This document shows, in pieces, positions 8,738 to 17,779 of a stretch of DNA of 35,330 nucleotides. The position numbers and the translations under genes were made by a program. This DNA comes from Desulfotomaculum sp. GTDB taxonomy: Bacteria > Bacillota > Desulfotomaculia > Desulfotomaculales > Desulfohalotomaculaceae. Below the pieces are notes generated by a model. The model saw only the letters and a program-made list of their open reading frames with translations. It did not search any database and had not been told where the DNA came from. The stretch covers positions 1-35,330 of the forward strand of contig JAJOKO010000164.1 in assembly GCA_021129825.1 (NCBI GenBank). Direction: 5' to 3'. Position 1 is the stretch's first letter. Each line of letters begins with the position of its first letter.

Positions 8738-9148
8738 ATGGATGATGATCTAAAAAAAGATATTCAATTAAAAGAAGATCAGACATTATTAGATGATCCT
8801 GAAACCAAACGGCAAATAATTAAATGGCAAAAGCCGGTCCTTATTTTTTTAGCGGTTATTCTTTGGGGTGGCATGATTTATGGTGCTGCTTATTATGCGC
8901 AACAGTATATTGATCAATCAATTCAAAGTGTGCAACAGACTAATGCTATGAATGTACGAAATTTGGAAGAACGGTTAAATGTTTTAGCGACAGATATGCA
9001 GGAAATTAAACAAATCTTGCAAGATACAGATCAGGTTTTAGGAGGTACTGAAGATACCCAGCAAGCGTTAAATAATAAAATAGCTGCTTTAGATAAGCAG
9101 TTGCAAGAATTAGAAAGAAGTCTGCATATTTTAAAGGAGGCCCCTTGA
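8738..9148 (+). CDS. Single-pass membrane protein with C-terminal coiled coil, unknown function
   Basis: MDDDLKK start with one TM stretch (PVLIFLAVILWGGMIYGAAYYA) then coiled coil; overlaps the next gene by 4 nt. Confidence 0.65.
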   Translation: MDDDLKKDIQLKEDQTLLDDPETKRQIIKWQKPVLIFLAVILWGGMIYGAAYYAQQYIDQSIQSVQQTNAMNVRNLEERLNVLATDMQEIKQILQDTDQVLGGTEDTQQALNNKIAALDKQLQELERSLHILKEAP

Positions 9149-10203
9149 TGCGGTTAATTAATATTTTTTTTATTTTTTTAATCGCTCCTTTAATTGGTGT
9201 GGCGGTAGCTTTTGCTGATTTTGACCAGCGGGTGCAAGTACTGGCTCTGCCGTTGGTAGAAATTGATCAGCCGGTGAAAATTGCCGAAAACAACTTAATT
9301 GATTTACAGAAAAATATAGATTATATTTACCAAACTATTGTAGAGCAAGAAAAAATATTTCAAGAACAGCAGCAAATTTTGCACCAGTTAGCTCAAAAAA
9401 CGGAAGAGCAAGCCCGGCTATCTGATCATGTTTATGAAGAGCGCATTTTAGCAATGCTAGGACCGCCAATAAGAACCCATCGTTCTAAGCGGGTAGAAGT
9501 AAAAGTTTTTAAATTAGATGAACTTGGCTACCGGGGTTTTATTGCTAAAGTAAAACTGTTTGACCCCACTGCTTTTAAAGTAGTATTAGCTCAAGATAAA
9601 TTAGGCGAGAGCGAAACACCTGGTCAAGCGGTGGCGCGTACCGGGGCTATTTTAGGGATTAACGGGGGCGGTTTTTATAATTTTATCCAAGATGGTCGCG
9701 AATATACATTGCCTATTGCTAATACTGTGATTGACGGCAAGTTGATTAATGGTTTTCACTATCCGACCGGACCGAATGAAGATGTTTTTTTGGCCGGTAT
9801 CCGCCGGGATGGCACGCTATTTGGGGGAGTGTTTTACAACGAGCCAGATTTGATGGCGGCCAAACCCTGGCAGGGGGTTAGTTTTGTGCCGATTTTAATC
9901 CAAGGCGGTAAACCAGTGACCTTGCCTGAAAAATGGCAACGTACTAAGGAGCCGCGTACTATTATTGGCGAGTACGCTAACGGCGATTTTATTTTGATTG
10001 TAGTAGATGGGCGTCAAGCTGATTGGAGTAGCGGGGTGACTTTAGAACGATTGCAAATTAAATTAATTGAGCTGGGTGTTAAAGAAGGTTACAACCTTGA
10101 CGGTGGCGGTTCTAGTGTTTTTATTTTTAATGGTGAGGTGCTTAACCGTCCTTCAGATGGTAAGCAACGGGCGATGGCTACTAATATTATGATTATGCCT
10201 TAA
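9145..10203 (+). CDS. Secreted phosphodiester glycosidase family protein (NAGPA domain)
   Basis: Signal-like N-terminus; GAILGINGGGFYN, PRTIIGEYANGDFILIVVDGRQ, NLDGGGSSVFIFNG. Confidence 0.85.
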   Translation: MMRLINIFFIFLIAPLIGVAVAFADFDQRVQVLALPLVEIDQPVKIAENNLIDLQKNIDYIYQTIVEQEKIFQEQQQILHQLAQKTEEQARLSDHVYEERILAMLGPPIRTHRSKRVEVKVFKLDELGYRGFIAKVKLFDPTAFKVVLAQDKLGESETPGQAVARTGAILGINGGGFYNFIQDGREYTLPIANTVIDGKLINGFHYPTGPNEDVFLAGIRRDGTLFGGVFYNEPDLMAAKPWQGVSFVPILIQGGKPVTLPEKWQRTKEPRTIIGEYANGDFILIVVDGRQADWSSGVTLERLQIKLIELGVKEGYNLDGGGSSVFIFNGEVLNRPSDGKQRAMATNIMIMP

Positions 10204-10233
10204 GATGCTTTTTGCAAAAAAAAGGAAGCGTAA

Positions 10234-11214
10234 TTATTGCAAATACATTGCATAATCTGCGGCATTAATATTATCGTGTAAAGCAGTGGTGATACCGCCG
10301 GCGATAATACCGGAAGTGTTTTCAATTAATACATCAATTTCTTTAGGAGTGACCATTAAATCACCACCAAAAGGAGCCAGAATTTCATTTAGCACGTCTT
10401 GTACCGCTTGTTGTTGATAAACTTGGTATATTTGGGGGTTGTTTTTAAACTGTTCGAAAAGTCGTTCGATAGCATCGGTGGCGATTAAAGCAGCGTGAAC
10501 TACAGTGGGAACCCCAATAGCGATCACCGGTACGCCCATACTTGCCAAAGTTATACCAGTCCGTTTATTACCAATGCCGGAACCAGGCGCTATACCGGTA
10601 TCTGCTATTTGAATAGTGGTAGCAATCCGCTCTACGCTACGAGATGCCAGCGCATCAATTACTATAATTAATTCTGGTTTAATGTTATCTACAATCCCGC
10701 TAATTATTTCTGCTGTTTCAATGCCGGTGATCCCTAACACGCCGGGAGAAACTGCGCTGACTGGACGCATGCCGCTTTGAACCTGATCAGGGGCATAATT
10801 AAATACATGTCTGGTGACTAGCATTTGGTCGATTACTTGTGGACCTAAAGCATCAGGTTTAGCGTGGCGGTTGCCTAAACCGACCACTAATATGTTAGCT
10901 TGAGGTGATAAATTATATAACTGGCGCAGGTGTTTTGCTAATATTTGCACAATTTCAACATGTAGTTGCTTATTATTATCCCGCAATGAGGGTACTTCAA
11001 TAGTGATATAAGTCCCTTGTGGTTTCCCCATAATTTCTTCAGCTGATTTTTCCGTAATTCTGATGGTAGTGACCACTGCGTTTTGGTAGTTTTCTTTGTC
11101 CATGATCACCCCGGGAATTTCTTGACCGGTTTGACCACGGACAACTTCCCGGGCTTCCATTGCTAAATCAAAATTAATGCCAAAAGTAGTGAGGAAATCT
11201 TTGTTTAGATGCAA
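10234..11214 (-). CDS. gpr: Spore germination protease GPR
   Basis: TDLAMEAREV-like propeptide motif (INFDLAMEAREVV), ILVVGLGNRHAKPDALGPQVI, LMVTPKEIDVLIENTSGIIAGGI. Confidence 0.93.
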   Translation of the reverse strand: MHLNKDFLTTFGINFDLAMEAREVVRGQTGQEIPGVIMDKENYQNAVVTTIRITEKSAEEIMGKPQGTYITIEVPSLRDNNKQLHVEIVQILAKHLRQLYNLSPQANILVVGLGNRHAKPDALGPQVIDQMLVTRHVFNYAPDQVQSGMRPVSAVSPGVLGITGIETAEIISGIVDNIKPELIIVIDALASRSVERIATTIQIADTGIAPGSGIGNKRTGITLASMGVPVIAIGVPTVVHAALIATDAIERLFEQFKNNPQIYQVYQQQAVQDVLNEILAPFGGDLMVTPKEIDVLIENTSGIIAGGITTALHDNINAADYAMYLQ

Positions 11215-11334
11215 TGTAAACCCTCCGTTTCGTATTTTTATTTTTCTGTTTTTATTTTCCCCCGATGCAAGTACGTTTATGTAATCTAGATAAAAAAGAT
11301 AAAAAAGATAAAAAACGTTTTTTTGCTAATTTTA

Positions 11335-11343
11335 TGCTATAAT
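11335..11343 (+). promoter_or_regulatory. Extended -10 promoter for rsmD
   Basis: TGCTATAAT about 40 bp upstream of the rsmD start. Confidence 0.55.
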
Positions 11344-11382
11344 GAAGGAGTATGTAATAAAATTTAAAAGGATTGTTGGAAT

Positions 11383-11958
11383 TTGCGGGTAATTGCCGGA
11401 ACAGCAAAAAAAACACAGTTAAAAAGTCCCAAAGGGATGGATGTTCGACCCACTGCGGACCGGGTTAAAGAAGCTATATTTAATATTCTAACCCCTGATA
11501 TTTTGGATTGCTGTTTTTTAGATTTATTTTCCGGTACCGGTAGCATCGCTATTGAAGCCCTGAGCCGGGGAGCGGCACAGGCGGTGTTGGTGGAAAAAAA
11601 ACTACAGAATATTAGTATTATTAAAGAAAATCTCCGGCGAGTCAAACTGGCAAGTAATGCTGAAATATTGCATAAAGATGTTTTTTTGGCTATGAAAATT
11701 TTATCCAGTCAAAAAAGAATTTTTGAGATCATCTACATAGATCCACCCTATCAGCATGATTATTATCAACGGGTTTTAAAAGCAATTATTGTTTGTGAAT
11801 TATTGGCTGATGACGGGCTTGTAGTAGTAGAGAGCAGTAAACAACAACCACCGCCTAAAATAGTAACCCTATCCGAAATAACATTATTAATGTTGCGTCG
11901 GCAGCAGTATGGGGATACGTGGGTAAGCTTTTATAAAACAAATAAACGGGGGAATTAG
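11383..11958 (+). CDS. rsmD: 16S rRNA (guanine966-N2)-methyltransferase RsmD
   Basis: MRVIAGTAKKTQLKSPKGMDVRPTADRVKEAIFNIL, LFSGTGSIAIEALSRGA, IIYIDPPY. Confidence 0.93.
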   Translation: MRVIAGTAKKTQLKSPKGMDVRPTADRVKEAIFNILTPDILDCCFLDLFSGTGSIAIEALSRGAAQAVLVEKKLQNISIIKENLRRVKLASNAEILHKDVFLAMKILSSQKRIFEIIYIDPPYQHDYYQRVLKAIIVCELLADDGLVVVESSKQQPPPKIVTLSEITLLMLRRQQYGDTWVSFYKTNKRGN

Positions 11959-11964
11959 TTAATT

Positions 11965-12447
11965 ATGCGTATTGCGGTGTACCCAGGTAGTTTTGACCCG
12001 GTTCATTATGGACATTTAGATATCATTGAACGGGCTTCAACGCTTTTTGACAAGTTAGTGGTAGCTGTAGTTACCAATCCTAAAAAGAAAGCTTTGTTTA
12101 CCCGGGAAGAACGAGTGAAAATGCTAAACGAGGCGGTTAGTGCCTATGCTAACGTGCAGGTGGCATCATTTACCGGGTTGACAGTAAACTTTACGTTAAA
12201 ACAACAAGCGCAAGTGGTAGTCAGGGGATTAAGAGCGATTACAGATTTTGATGGTGAATTTGTTTTTGCTTTGACTAATAAAAAACTGGCTCCTGAGTTG
12301 GAAACAGTTTATTTGATGACCCGGGCTGAGTATTCGTTTATCAGTTCTAGCACGGTTAAAGAAGTGGCTTCTTATGGTGGTTGTGTAAAAGAGATGGTGC
12401 CATCTATGGTAGTTGAAAAACTACATAAAAAATATTATGATAACTAA
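11965..12447 (+). CDS. coaD: Phosphopantetheine adenylyltransferase
   Basis: MRIAVYPGSFDPVHYGHLDIIERA, VVRGLRAITDFDGEF, ISSSTVKEVA. Confidence 0.96.
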   Translation: MRIAVYPGSFDPVHYGHLDIIERASTLFDKLVVAVVTNPKKKALFTREERVKMLNEAVSAYANVQVASFTGLTVNFTLKQQAQVVVRGLRAITDFDGEFVFALTNKKLAPELETVYLMTRAEYSFISSSTVKEVASYGGCVKEMVPSMVVEKLHKKYYDN

Positions 12448-12465
12448 AAAGGGGCTGGTTAAAAC

Positions 12466-12912
12466 GTGGAACTCCTGAATATCCTTAGTGAACTGGAAGA
12501 ATTAATAGAAGAAAGTCCGAAAATACCTTTAAGTAAAAGAATTATGGTAGATGAAAATAAGGTGCTAGATTATATTGATCGTCTACGCACAACTTTGCCG
12601 GATGAAGTACGACAAGCAAAGTTATTAATTAAAGAGCGGGAAAAAGTGTTGGACGAGTCCCGGCGTGAAGCTCAAAAATTAATGGAAGATGTTCAGCATC
12701 AGGTGGAACAACAAGTAGATGAAAGCGAACTGGTAGCACAATCGAAACAGCGAGCCCGGGAAATTATTCAACAAGCGGAACAAATGGCTAGCGAAATCCG
12801 TTTAGGAGCCAAGGATTATGCAGACGATACTATGCATCAGTTAGAAGGTCAACTAGATAAAATAATTGCGCAAATCCAGTTGGGTCGGGAAGAACTACAG
12901 AAGATGAAGTGA
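12466..12912 (+). CDS. Coiled-coil ATP synthase subunit-like/DivIVA-like conserved protein
   Basis: Long charged coiled coil; conserved position after rsmD-coaD. Confidence 0.6.
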   Translation: MELLNILSELEELIEESPKIPLSKRIMVDENKVLDYIDRLRTTLPDEVRQAKLLIKEREKVLDESRREAQKLMEDVQHQVEQQVDESELVAQSKQRAREIIQQAEQMASEIRLGAKDYADDTMHQLEGQLDKIIAQIQLGREELQKMK

Positions 12913-12942
12913 TTTAGGTTAACAATGCGAAATGTAAGGTGC

Positions 12943-13013
12943 TAGGTTCGAGGTTCGAGGTACTAGGTTTTAATCTTTTCCTTTATCCTAGATCCTCGTT
13001 CCTCGAACCTGGT
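12943..13013. terminator. Bidirectional terminator-like 26-bp imperfect inverted repeat
   Basis: CTAGGTTCGAGGTTCGAGGTACTAGG (12943-12968) and CCTAGATCCTCGTTCCTCGAACCTGG (12988-13013), between convergent genes. Confidence 0.7.
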
Positions 13014-13015
13014 TT

Positions 13016-14068
13016 TTATTTAAGCTTATCAACAATCAGCTGCCAATCCACATATTCTTTTACATTGGCCAAGGCGGCTTGAATGCCGGCGTGATTTTCC
13101 GGCTTAATGCGATTAGATACTTTAGTCATCCGTTCAATAGTGGTAAAAGTATCGTAATGCACTAAAATTACCGGTACTCCTTTTTCTTCGGCTTTAGCAA
13201 GCACCTTGACATCGGGATAGAGACCGCCGGTGAGAATTAGCACGGTGGTGCCGGTTTCTAGAGCAGCTAGGGCTAAATCAGCCCGGTCGCCACCAATGAT
13301 TACTGCTTTATTGCTGGCCCGCCGTAGGTAGCCTAAGGCGCTTTCGATAGTCATAGCCCCGACTATAAAATCTTCTACCGGACGATCCAGTTTATCTTCA
13401 CCAACAAGAATTTCACCGCCCAGTACTTGATGGAACTGTTCTGCGGTGGGAGCGGTTAATTCCAGACGCTGGGGCACAATGCCTAAAGTAGTAAAATTAT
13501 TTTCTGCTAATAATTGTTGATAAACCCCCTCCGCTTTAGCTAAAATTTGCCGGGGTACATTATAAAAAACATTTCCTACCAAAGGAATGCCTTGGCATTG
13601 GAAGTAGCGATTAAAAAACATCGCTTGATCTAAACTAAAATCATTTTTTAGTTTAATCATGTAAAGCATTGCCGCATTAAATTTCTTGGCCAGAGAAGTT
13701 ACATCTAAACTTTTACTGGCCATGGCATGGGGGAAAATAGCCCCGTCGATGAGCACAATATCCGCATCTTGGGCTAGCTCTTCAAAGGCACTGGTAATTT
13801 TGTCTGCCGGGTTGCCGAATTGACGAAATTTAGTCAAATAAAAAGGGCTGGTAGTACAAGGCACAATAATTTCCAGTGGTTTGTCGATTTCTAATACTTT
13901 TTGCATCAGCAAGCCGTCTTCGTCTTCAACAATGCCGGTTGCTGTGGTGATTCCTACCGGTTTAAAGTAGCTTACCCGGTAACCGGCCTCTTTTAGTTTC
14001 AGCCCCAAGCCAACAGCCATAGCAGTTTTAGCACTACCAGCCGTGCCGGTAATATAAAGGTTTTGCAT
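13016..14068 (-). CDS. BioD-like P-loop/DRTGG domain protein (phosphotransacetylase N-terminal domain family)
   Basis: MQNLYITGTAGSAKTAMAVGLGLKLKEAGYRVSYFKPVG and a DRTGG-like domain (FIVGAMTIESALGYLRR...VIIGGDRADL). Confidence 0.8.
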   Translation of the reverse strand: MQNLYITGTAGSAKTAMAVGLGLKLKEAGYRVSYFKPVGITTATGIVEDEDGLLMQKVLEIDKPLEIIVPCTTSPFYLTKFRQFGNPADKITSAFEELAQDADIVLIDGAIFPHAMASKSLDVTSLAKKFNAAMLYMIKLKNDFSLDQAMFFNRYFQCQGIPLVGNVFYNVPRQILAKAEGVYQQLLAENNFTTLGIVPQRLELTAPTAEQFHQVLGGEILVGEDKLDRPVEDFIVGAMTIESALGYLRRASNKAVIIGGDRADLALAALETGTTVLILTGGLYPDVKVLAKAEEKGVPVILVHYDTFTTIERMTKVSNRIKPENHAGIQAALANVKEYVDWQLIVDKLK

Positions 14069-14080
14069 TAACTTGTCACC

Positions 14081-16195
14081 TCACGAGATAGTAATTTTTA
14101 TATCTAGGGCAGATGTGCCCTTTTCATAAACAAATACCGGGTTAATATCCATTTCGGTGATTTCCGGAAAATCGGTTACCAGTTGAGCAGCCCGACCGAT
14201 AATATCAATTACGGCGGCTAAGTCAGCTGGTTTGGCTCCCCGGTAACCTTTTAACAAAGTATAAGCTTTAGTGTCGGTAATCATTGCTTTAATAGCGGTA
14301 GTGGTCAGCCCTTTGGCCAAGCGAAAGGATACATCTTGAATTAAATTCACATAAATCCCTCCCAAGCCAAAAGCAATCATTGGTCCGAACTGGATATCTT
14401 TGGTCATACCAATAATTATTTCGATACCTGTAGGCATCATCTTTTGGACTTCGATGCCATAGGGTACTACATTAGGTAAATAACGCTGCACACTTTCCAT
14501 GATTTGAATGAACCCCGCCCGTACTTCGTCTTGGGAATTGGGACCGATTAAAATACCGCCAACATCAGTTTTATGCAGGATTTTCGGCGAAGCTATTTTC
14601 ATTACTACCGGGTAACCCATTTCGTCTGCCAAACGAACGGCCTCACGGGCCGTTGTAGCCAGTTTAATAGGTGCTGCCGATATACCATAGGCTTCAGCTA
14701 CTGTACATGTTTCACTACCTAGTAGCACGTGGCGACCGTCTTTAATTACCTCATTGAAAATTGTTTTAACGGCACGTTGATCGATACCGGTAGTTGGCGG
14801 AGTTTCTTGATGCACAATGATTGTTTTTTTAGATTGAGCATATTGCACCATCTTACTTAAACTATAAATAGCCGGTTCGGGAAAAGGATAGTTGGGGATG
14901 CCGGCATCGGAAACAATTTTAACCCCTGCTGCTAATGCTGGTCCACCCATAAAAGAGGTCATCAAAGGCTTATGCGGATACTTTTGATGTAATTTGACAA
15001 TGGTATGGGCAATAGCAACCGGATCAGTGACCGCAGTAGGACAAATCAACACTACTACGCAGTCTGTATTTTCATCGACCAGTACTTGATCCAGGGCCAG
15101 GTGATAGCGGTCTGCTTGCGCATCTCCCAGCACATCTACCGGGTTGTAAATATTAGCTTCTGGCGGTAGTTTGCTTTGGAAATCAGCAATGGTTTCTTTG
15201 GTGAAACGGCTCATAGTCAAATCATGATTTTCAATAGTATCAGTGGCAATAATCCCCGGTCCGCCGGCGTTGGTCACCACCGCTACCCGGTTGCCGGTAG
15301 GCAGGGGTTGATAAGCAAAAGCCATTGCCAAATCAAATAGTTCGGTCATGGTGTGCGCCCGGATAATGCCACTTTGTTTAAAAGCAATCTGGTAAGCTAA
15401 GTCGCTACCGGCTAACGCCCCGGTATGGGAAGAAGCAGCTTGAGCACCGGCTTGACTGGTGCCGGACTTTAAAATAATTACCGGTTTTTTTTGGCTGGCT
15501 TGCTGAGTGGCTTGAAGAAATTGATCGCCGTTAGACACATCTTCTATATAAGCTAAGATTACATTGGTATGCGGATCATCAGCCAAGGCGGTTATTAAAG
15601 CTGCTTCGTTTAATTGGGCTTTATTGCCTAAACTGATCACTTTAGAAAAACCTAAACTGGTAGCCAAACTGTGGTCTACCATCGAAACCAACAAGGCACC
15701 GCTTTGAGAGATAAAAGCAATACCACCTTTTTTAGGAAACGCTGCTGAAAAACTGGCATTAACCGGGATAACAGTATCCATAATCCCCACGCAATTTGGT
15801 CCTAGCATATTAATATTATTTTGGTTGGCAATGGCTACTAGTTTTTTTTCTAATGCTAACCCGGCGGTACCAACTTCTTTAAATCCGGCAGTTAATACTA
15901 CCAAATTTTTGATGCCTAAACCGGCTGCTTCTGTGACTATGTCTAAACAATATTGAGCGGGTACAGCTACTATAGCCAGATCAATGGTTTGGTTGACTGC
16001 GGTTAAAGATGAATAACATTTAATCTTCTCCAGCTTGGCGGTTTTGGGATTAATCGGATAAATCTCCCCTTTAAAACCACTGGAAATAATATTTTTTAGT
16101 ACGGCATTACCAATCTTGCCCGGTGTAGTGGAAGCACCGACAACAGCTACAGAATTAAGAGTAAAAAAACTTGCCAAGTTGACCAAGGTAGTCAC
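14081..16195 (-). CDS. Acetate/acyl-CoA ligase (ADP-forming), fused alpha-beta subunits
   Basis: FTLNSVAVVGASTTPGKIGN, FISQSGALLVSMVDH, SHTGALAGSD, C-terminal ATP-grasp (YPVVMKIASPKILHKTDVGGILIG). Confidence 0.92.
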   Translation of the reverse strand: MTTLVNLASFFTLNSVAVVGASTTPGKIGNAVLKNIISSGFKGEIYPINPKTAKLEKIKCYSSLTAVNQTIDLAIVAVPAQYCLDIVTEAAGLGIKNLVVLTAGFKEVGTAGLALEKKLVAIANQNNINMLGPNCVGIMDTVIPVNASFSAAFPKKGGIAFISQSGALLVSMVDHSLATSLGFSKVISLGNKAQLNEAALITALADDPHTNVILAYIEDVSNGDQFLQATQQASQKKPVIILKSGTSQAGAQAASSHTGALAGSDLAYQIAFKQSGIIRAHTMTELFDLAMAFAYQPLPTGNRVAVVTNAGGPGIIATDTIENHDLTMSRFTKETIADFQSKLPPEANIYNPVDVLGDAQADRYHLALDQVLVDENTDCVVVLICPTAVTDPVAIAHTIVKLHQKYPHKPLMTSFMGGPALAAGVKIVSDAGIPNYPFPEPAIYSLSKMVQYAQSKKTIIVHQETPPTTGIDQRAVKTIFNEVIKDGRHVLLGSETCTVAEAYGISAAPIKLATTAREAVRLADEMGYPVVMKIASPKILHKTDVGGILIGPNSQDEVRAGFIQIMESVQRYLPNVVPYGIEVQKMMPTGIEIIIGMTKDIQFGPMIAFGLGGIYVNLIQDVSFRLAKGLTTTAIKAMITDTKAYTLLKGYRGAKPADLAAVIDIIGRAAQLVTDFPEITEMDINPVFVYEKGTSALDIKITIS

Positions 16196-16370
16196 CTTCT
16201 TTTACAAATATACCAGCAAAAATACTAGCCAATTTAAATTAAAAGGCTAAAGATTAAGAGATCAAGAGGTTAAAAGATTTTTTTTCATCTCTTTACCTTT
16301 TTGCCTCTTTATCTTTAATCATTATATGCCAAAGTTTGTTATAAAGTCAATTGTTTGTTTAGGTTTAGAA

Positions 16371-16532
16371 TTATTTTCTACACAATAATATGAAAAAAAC
16401 GACAATGATTGTCCAAAATATTTTAGAAAAATCCAAACCGGTTTTTGCTTGGAAACAGGACTGATTAATGCGGAAGATTAACATGATACAAATAAACACT
16501 GTAATTATTGCTATTAGCAAAATTAATTTCAC
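16371..16532 (-). CDS. Possible small two-TM membrane protein (53 aa), below the ORF-track cutoff
   Basis: GTG start; reads MKLILLIAIITVFICIMLIFRINQSCFQAKTGLDFSKIFWTIIVVFFILLCRK. Confidence 0.25.
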   Translation of the reverse strand: MKLILLIAIITVFICIMLIFRINQSCFQAKTGLDFSKIFWTIIVVFFILLCRK

Positions 16533-16602
16533 CCCATTTTTGGGTTTCTTTTTTTAAAGCTTTCTAATCTGATGTATATTTTTTTATATTTCAAAAAATA
16601 CC

Positions 16603-16631
16603 TTGACAAAGATAGGACCAATCAATATAAT
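16603..16631 (+). promoter_or_regulatory. Consensus sigma-A promoter for DUF177-rpmF
   Basis: TTGACA (16603-16608), 17-bp spacer, TATAAT (16626-16631). The ORF-track start at 16603 is the -35 box. Confidence 0.85.
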
Positions 16632-16662
16632 TGCTTTGTTAAACATTGGGGTGGATAAGCTT

Positions 16663-17229
16663 ATGCGGGTAGCAATATCAATGTTAAAACATAATCTAGG
16701 AGATAGACGGCACTTTCAATTGGCAGAAAAAATATCACCAGAAACAGGGTCAGAGTTGCTTGAGTTGGTGCAACCGGTTAAAGTATCTTTGGATATCACT
16801 AATTGTGGTGCTTATTTACAAGCTCAAGGTACTATTGTTACAGTAATCAAGTTAAACTGTGGTCGTTGCTTAAAAGCTTACGAATACTTGGTTGAAACGG
16901 AATTTAATGAAAATTATTATCCGGTAGAAGTTAGAAAAAACAACCAAAAATCAATTTCTAACAAACATCCCGTTGTTGAAGATCACGATCTTGAAATAAG
17001 TAATGAAGCAAGTGCCGAAAAGGTCTTTTTTAGCGGAAATTTTATCAATGTTGAACCGGAAGTATTTAGCAGTATTCAATTGTCATTACCAATGCGCCAG
17101 GTGTGTAGTGAAGAATGCCGGGGGTTATGTTCTGAGTGTGGTATAAACTTAAACGATGAGCAATGCGACTGCCAGCATGATGAACTAGATCCTAGGATGG
17201 CAGCGTTGCAAAAACTGTTTAATAAATAG
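16663..17229 (+). CDS. DUF177/YceD family protein (large ribosomal RNA accumulation)
   Basis: C-terminal LSLPMRQVCSEECRGLCSECGINLNDEQCDCQ; upstream of rpmF; start ATG 16663 downstream of the promoter. Confidence 0.85.
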   Translation: MRVAISMLKHNLGDRRHFQLAEKISPETGSELLELVQPVKVSLDITNCGAYLQAQGTIVTVIKLNCGRCLKAYEYLVETEFNENYYPVEVRKNNQKSISNKHPVVEDHDLEISNEASAEKVFFSGNFINVEPEVFSSIQLSLPMRQVCSEECRGLCSECGINLNDEQCDCQHDELDPRMAALQKLFNK

Positions 17230-17292
17230 CAGTCAGCTATCATTTTTAAATGTTTTTTTATTTGAGATGTGTGTTCGAAAAGGAGTTTAGCG

Positions 17293-17333
17293 GATAGGTG
17301 ACACACCTGTTTCACAGGAATGTCCCCATCAAT
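17293..17333. repeat. Palindromic REP-like element copy 2
   Basis: gataggtgacacacctgtttcacaggaatgtccccatcaat; ends as copies 1 and 3; inner CCTGT/ACAGG. Confidence 0.8.
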
Positions 17334-17357
17334 CTATAGACCCAAGAAGTTCAAGGC

Positions 17358-17417
17358 GACTTTCTAATGGTGGGGTGAAGCGTATAAATAATACGTAAGC
17401 GTCACCATTAGAAAGTC
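17358..17417. repeat. 15-bp perfect inverted repeat with nested CGTAT/ATACG hairpin
   Basis: GACTTTCTAATGGTG (17358-17372) and CACCATTAGAAAGTC (17403-17417). Confidence 0.85.
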
Positions 17418-17482
17418 AACGCAGAAATTCGCCGGGTATTTCGCACGGACTTTTCGAACATCCTCTTGAGGAGGTGTTAGAT

Positions 17483-17698
17483 GTGGGTGTACCTAAACGC
17501 AAGAGATCTAAAATGAGGAATAGACACCGCCGGGCGGTAGTGATGAAATTGCAAACTCCTACTTTAGTGAGTTGTCCGCAGTGTGAGGCTTTATCTAAAC
17601 CCCATCACATGTGTTTGGAATGTGGTTATTATAAAGGTAAAGAAGTTAGAGCCGTTCAGCAAGATCAGCCAGAAACTGAAGCAGTTCAAGAAGCTTAA
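17483..17698 (+). CDS. rpmF: 50S ribosomal protein L32
   Basis: VGVPKRKRSKMRNRHRRA..., CPQCEALSKPHHMCLECGYYKGKEV; GTG 17483 with GAGGAGGTG SD. Confidence 0.95.
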   Translation: MGVPKRKRSKMRNRHRRAVVMKLQTPTLVSCPQCEALSKPHHMCLECGYYKGKEVRAVQQDQPETEAVQEA

Positions 17699-17710
17699 AT
17701 AGAAAAGAAA

Positions 17711-17740
17711 TAAAAAAGGTGCCCTAGGGCACCTTTTTTA
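17711..17740. terminator. Bidirectional terminator, 30-bp perfect palindrome
   Basis: TAAAAAAGGTGCCCTAGGGCACCTTTTTTA between rpmF (+) and tRNA-Sec (-). Confidence 0.9.
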
Positions 17741-17779
17741 TTTAGTATTGACTGACAAGTAACTTTTAGCAATTATTAC

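Larger units (their letters stand above)
17273..17459. mobile_element. MITE-like composite element A2 inserted between DUF177 and rpmF
   Basis: GTTCGAAAAG (17273-17282) and CTTTTCGAAC (17450-17459); contains REP-like copy 2 and a 15-bp perfect inverted repeat. Confidence 0.7.

Noticed and set aside
11364-11645. 93-aa minus-strand ORF with signal-like N-terminus
   Set aside because: Antisense to rsmD; hydrophobicity is from the opposite strand's composition.
16603-16662. N-terminal extension of the DUF177 ORF from TTG 16603
   Set aside because: This stretch contains the perfect -35/-10 promoter; ATG 16663 is the likely start.
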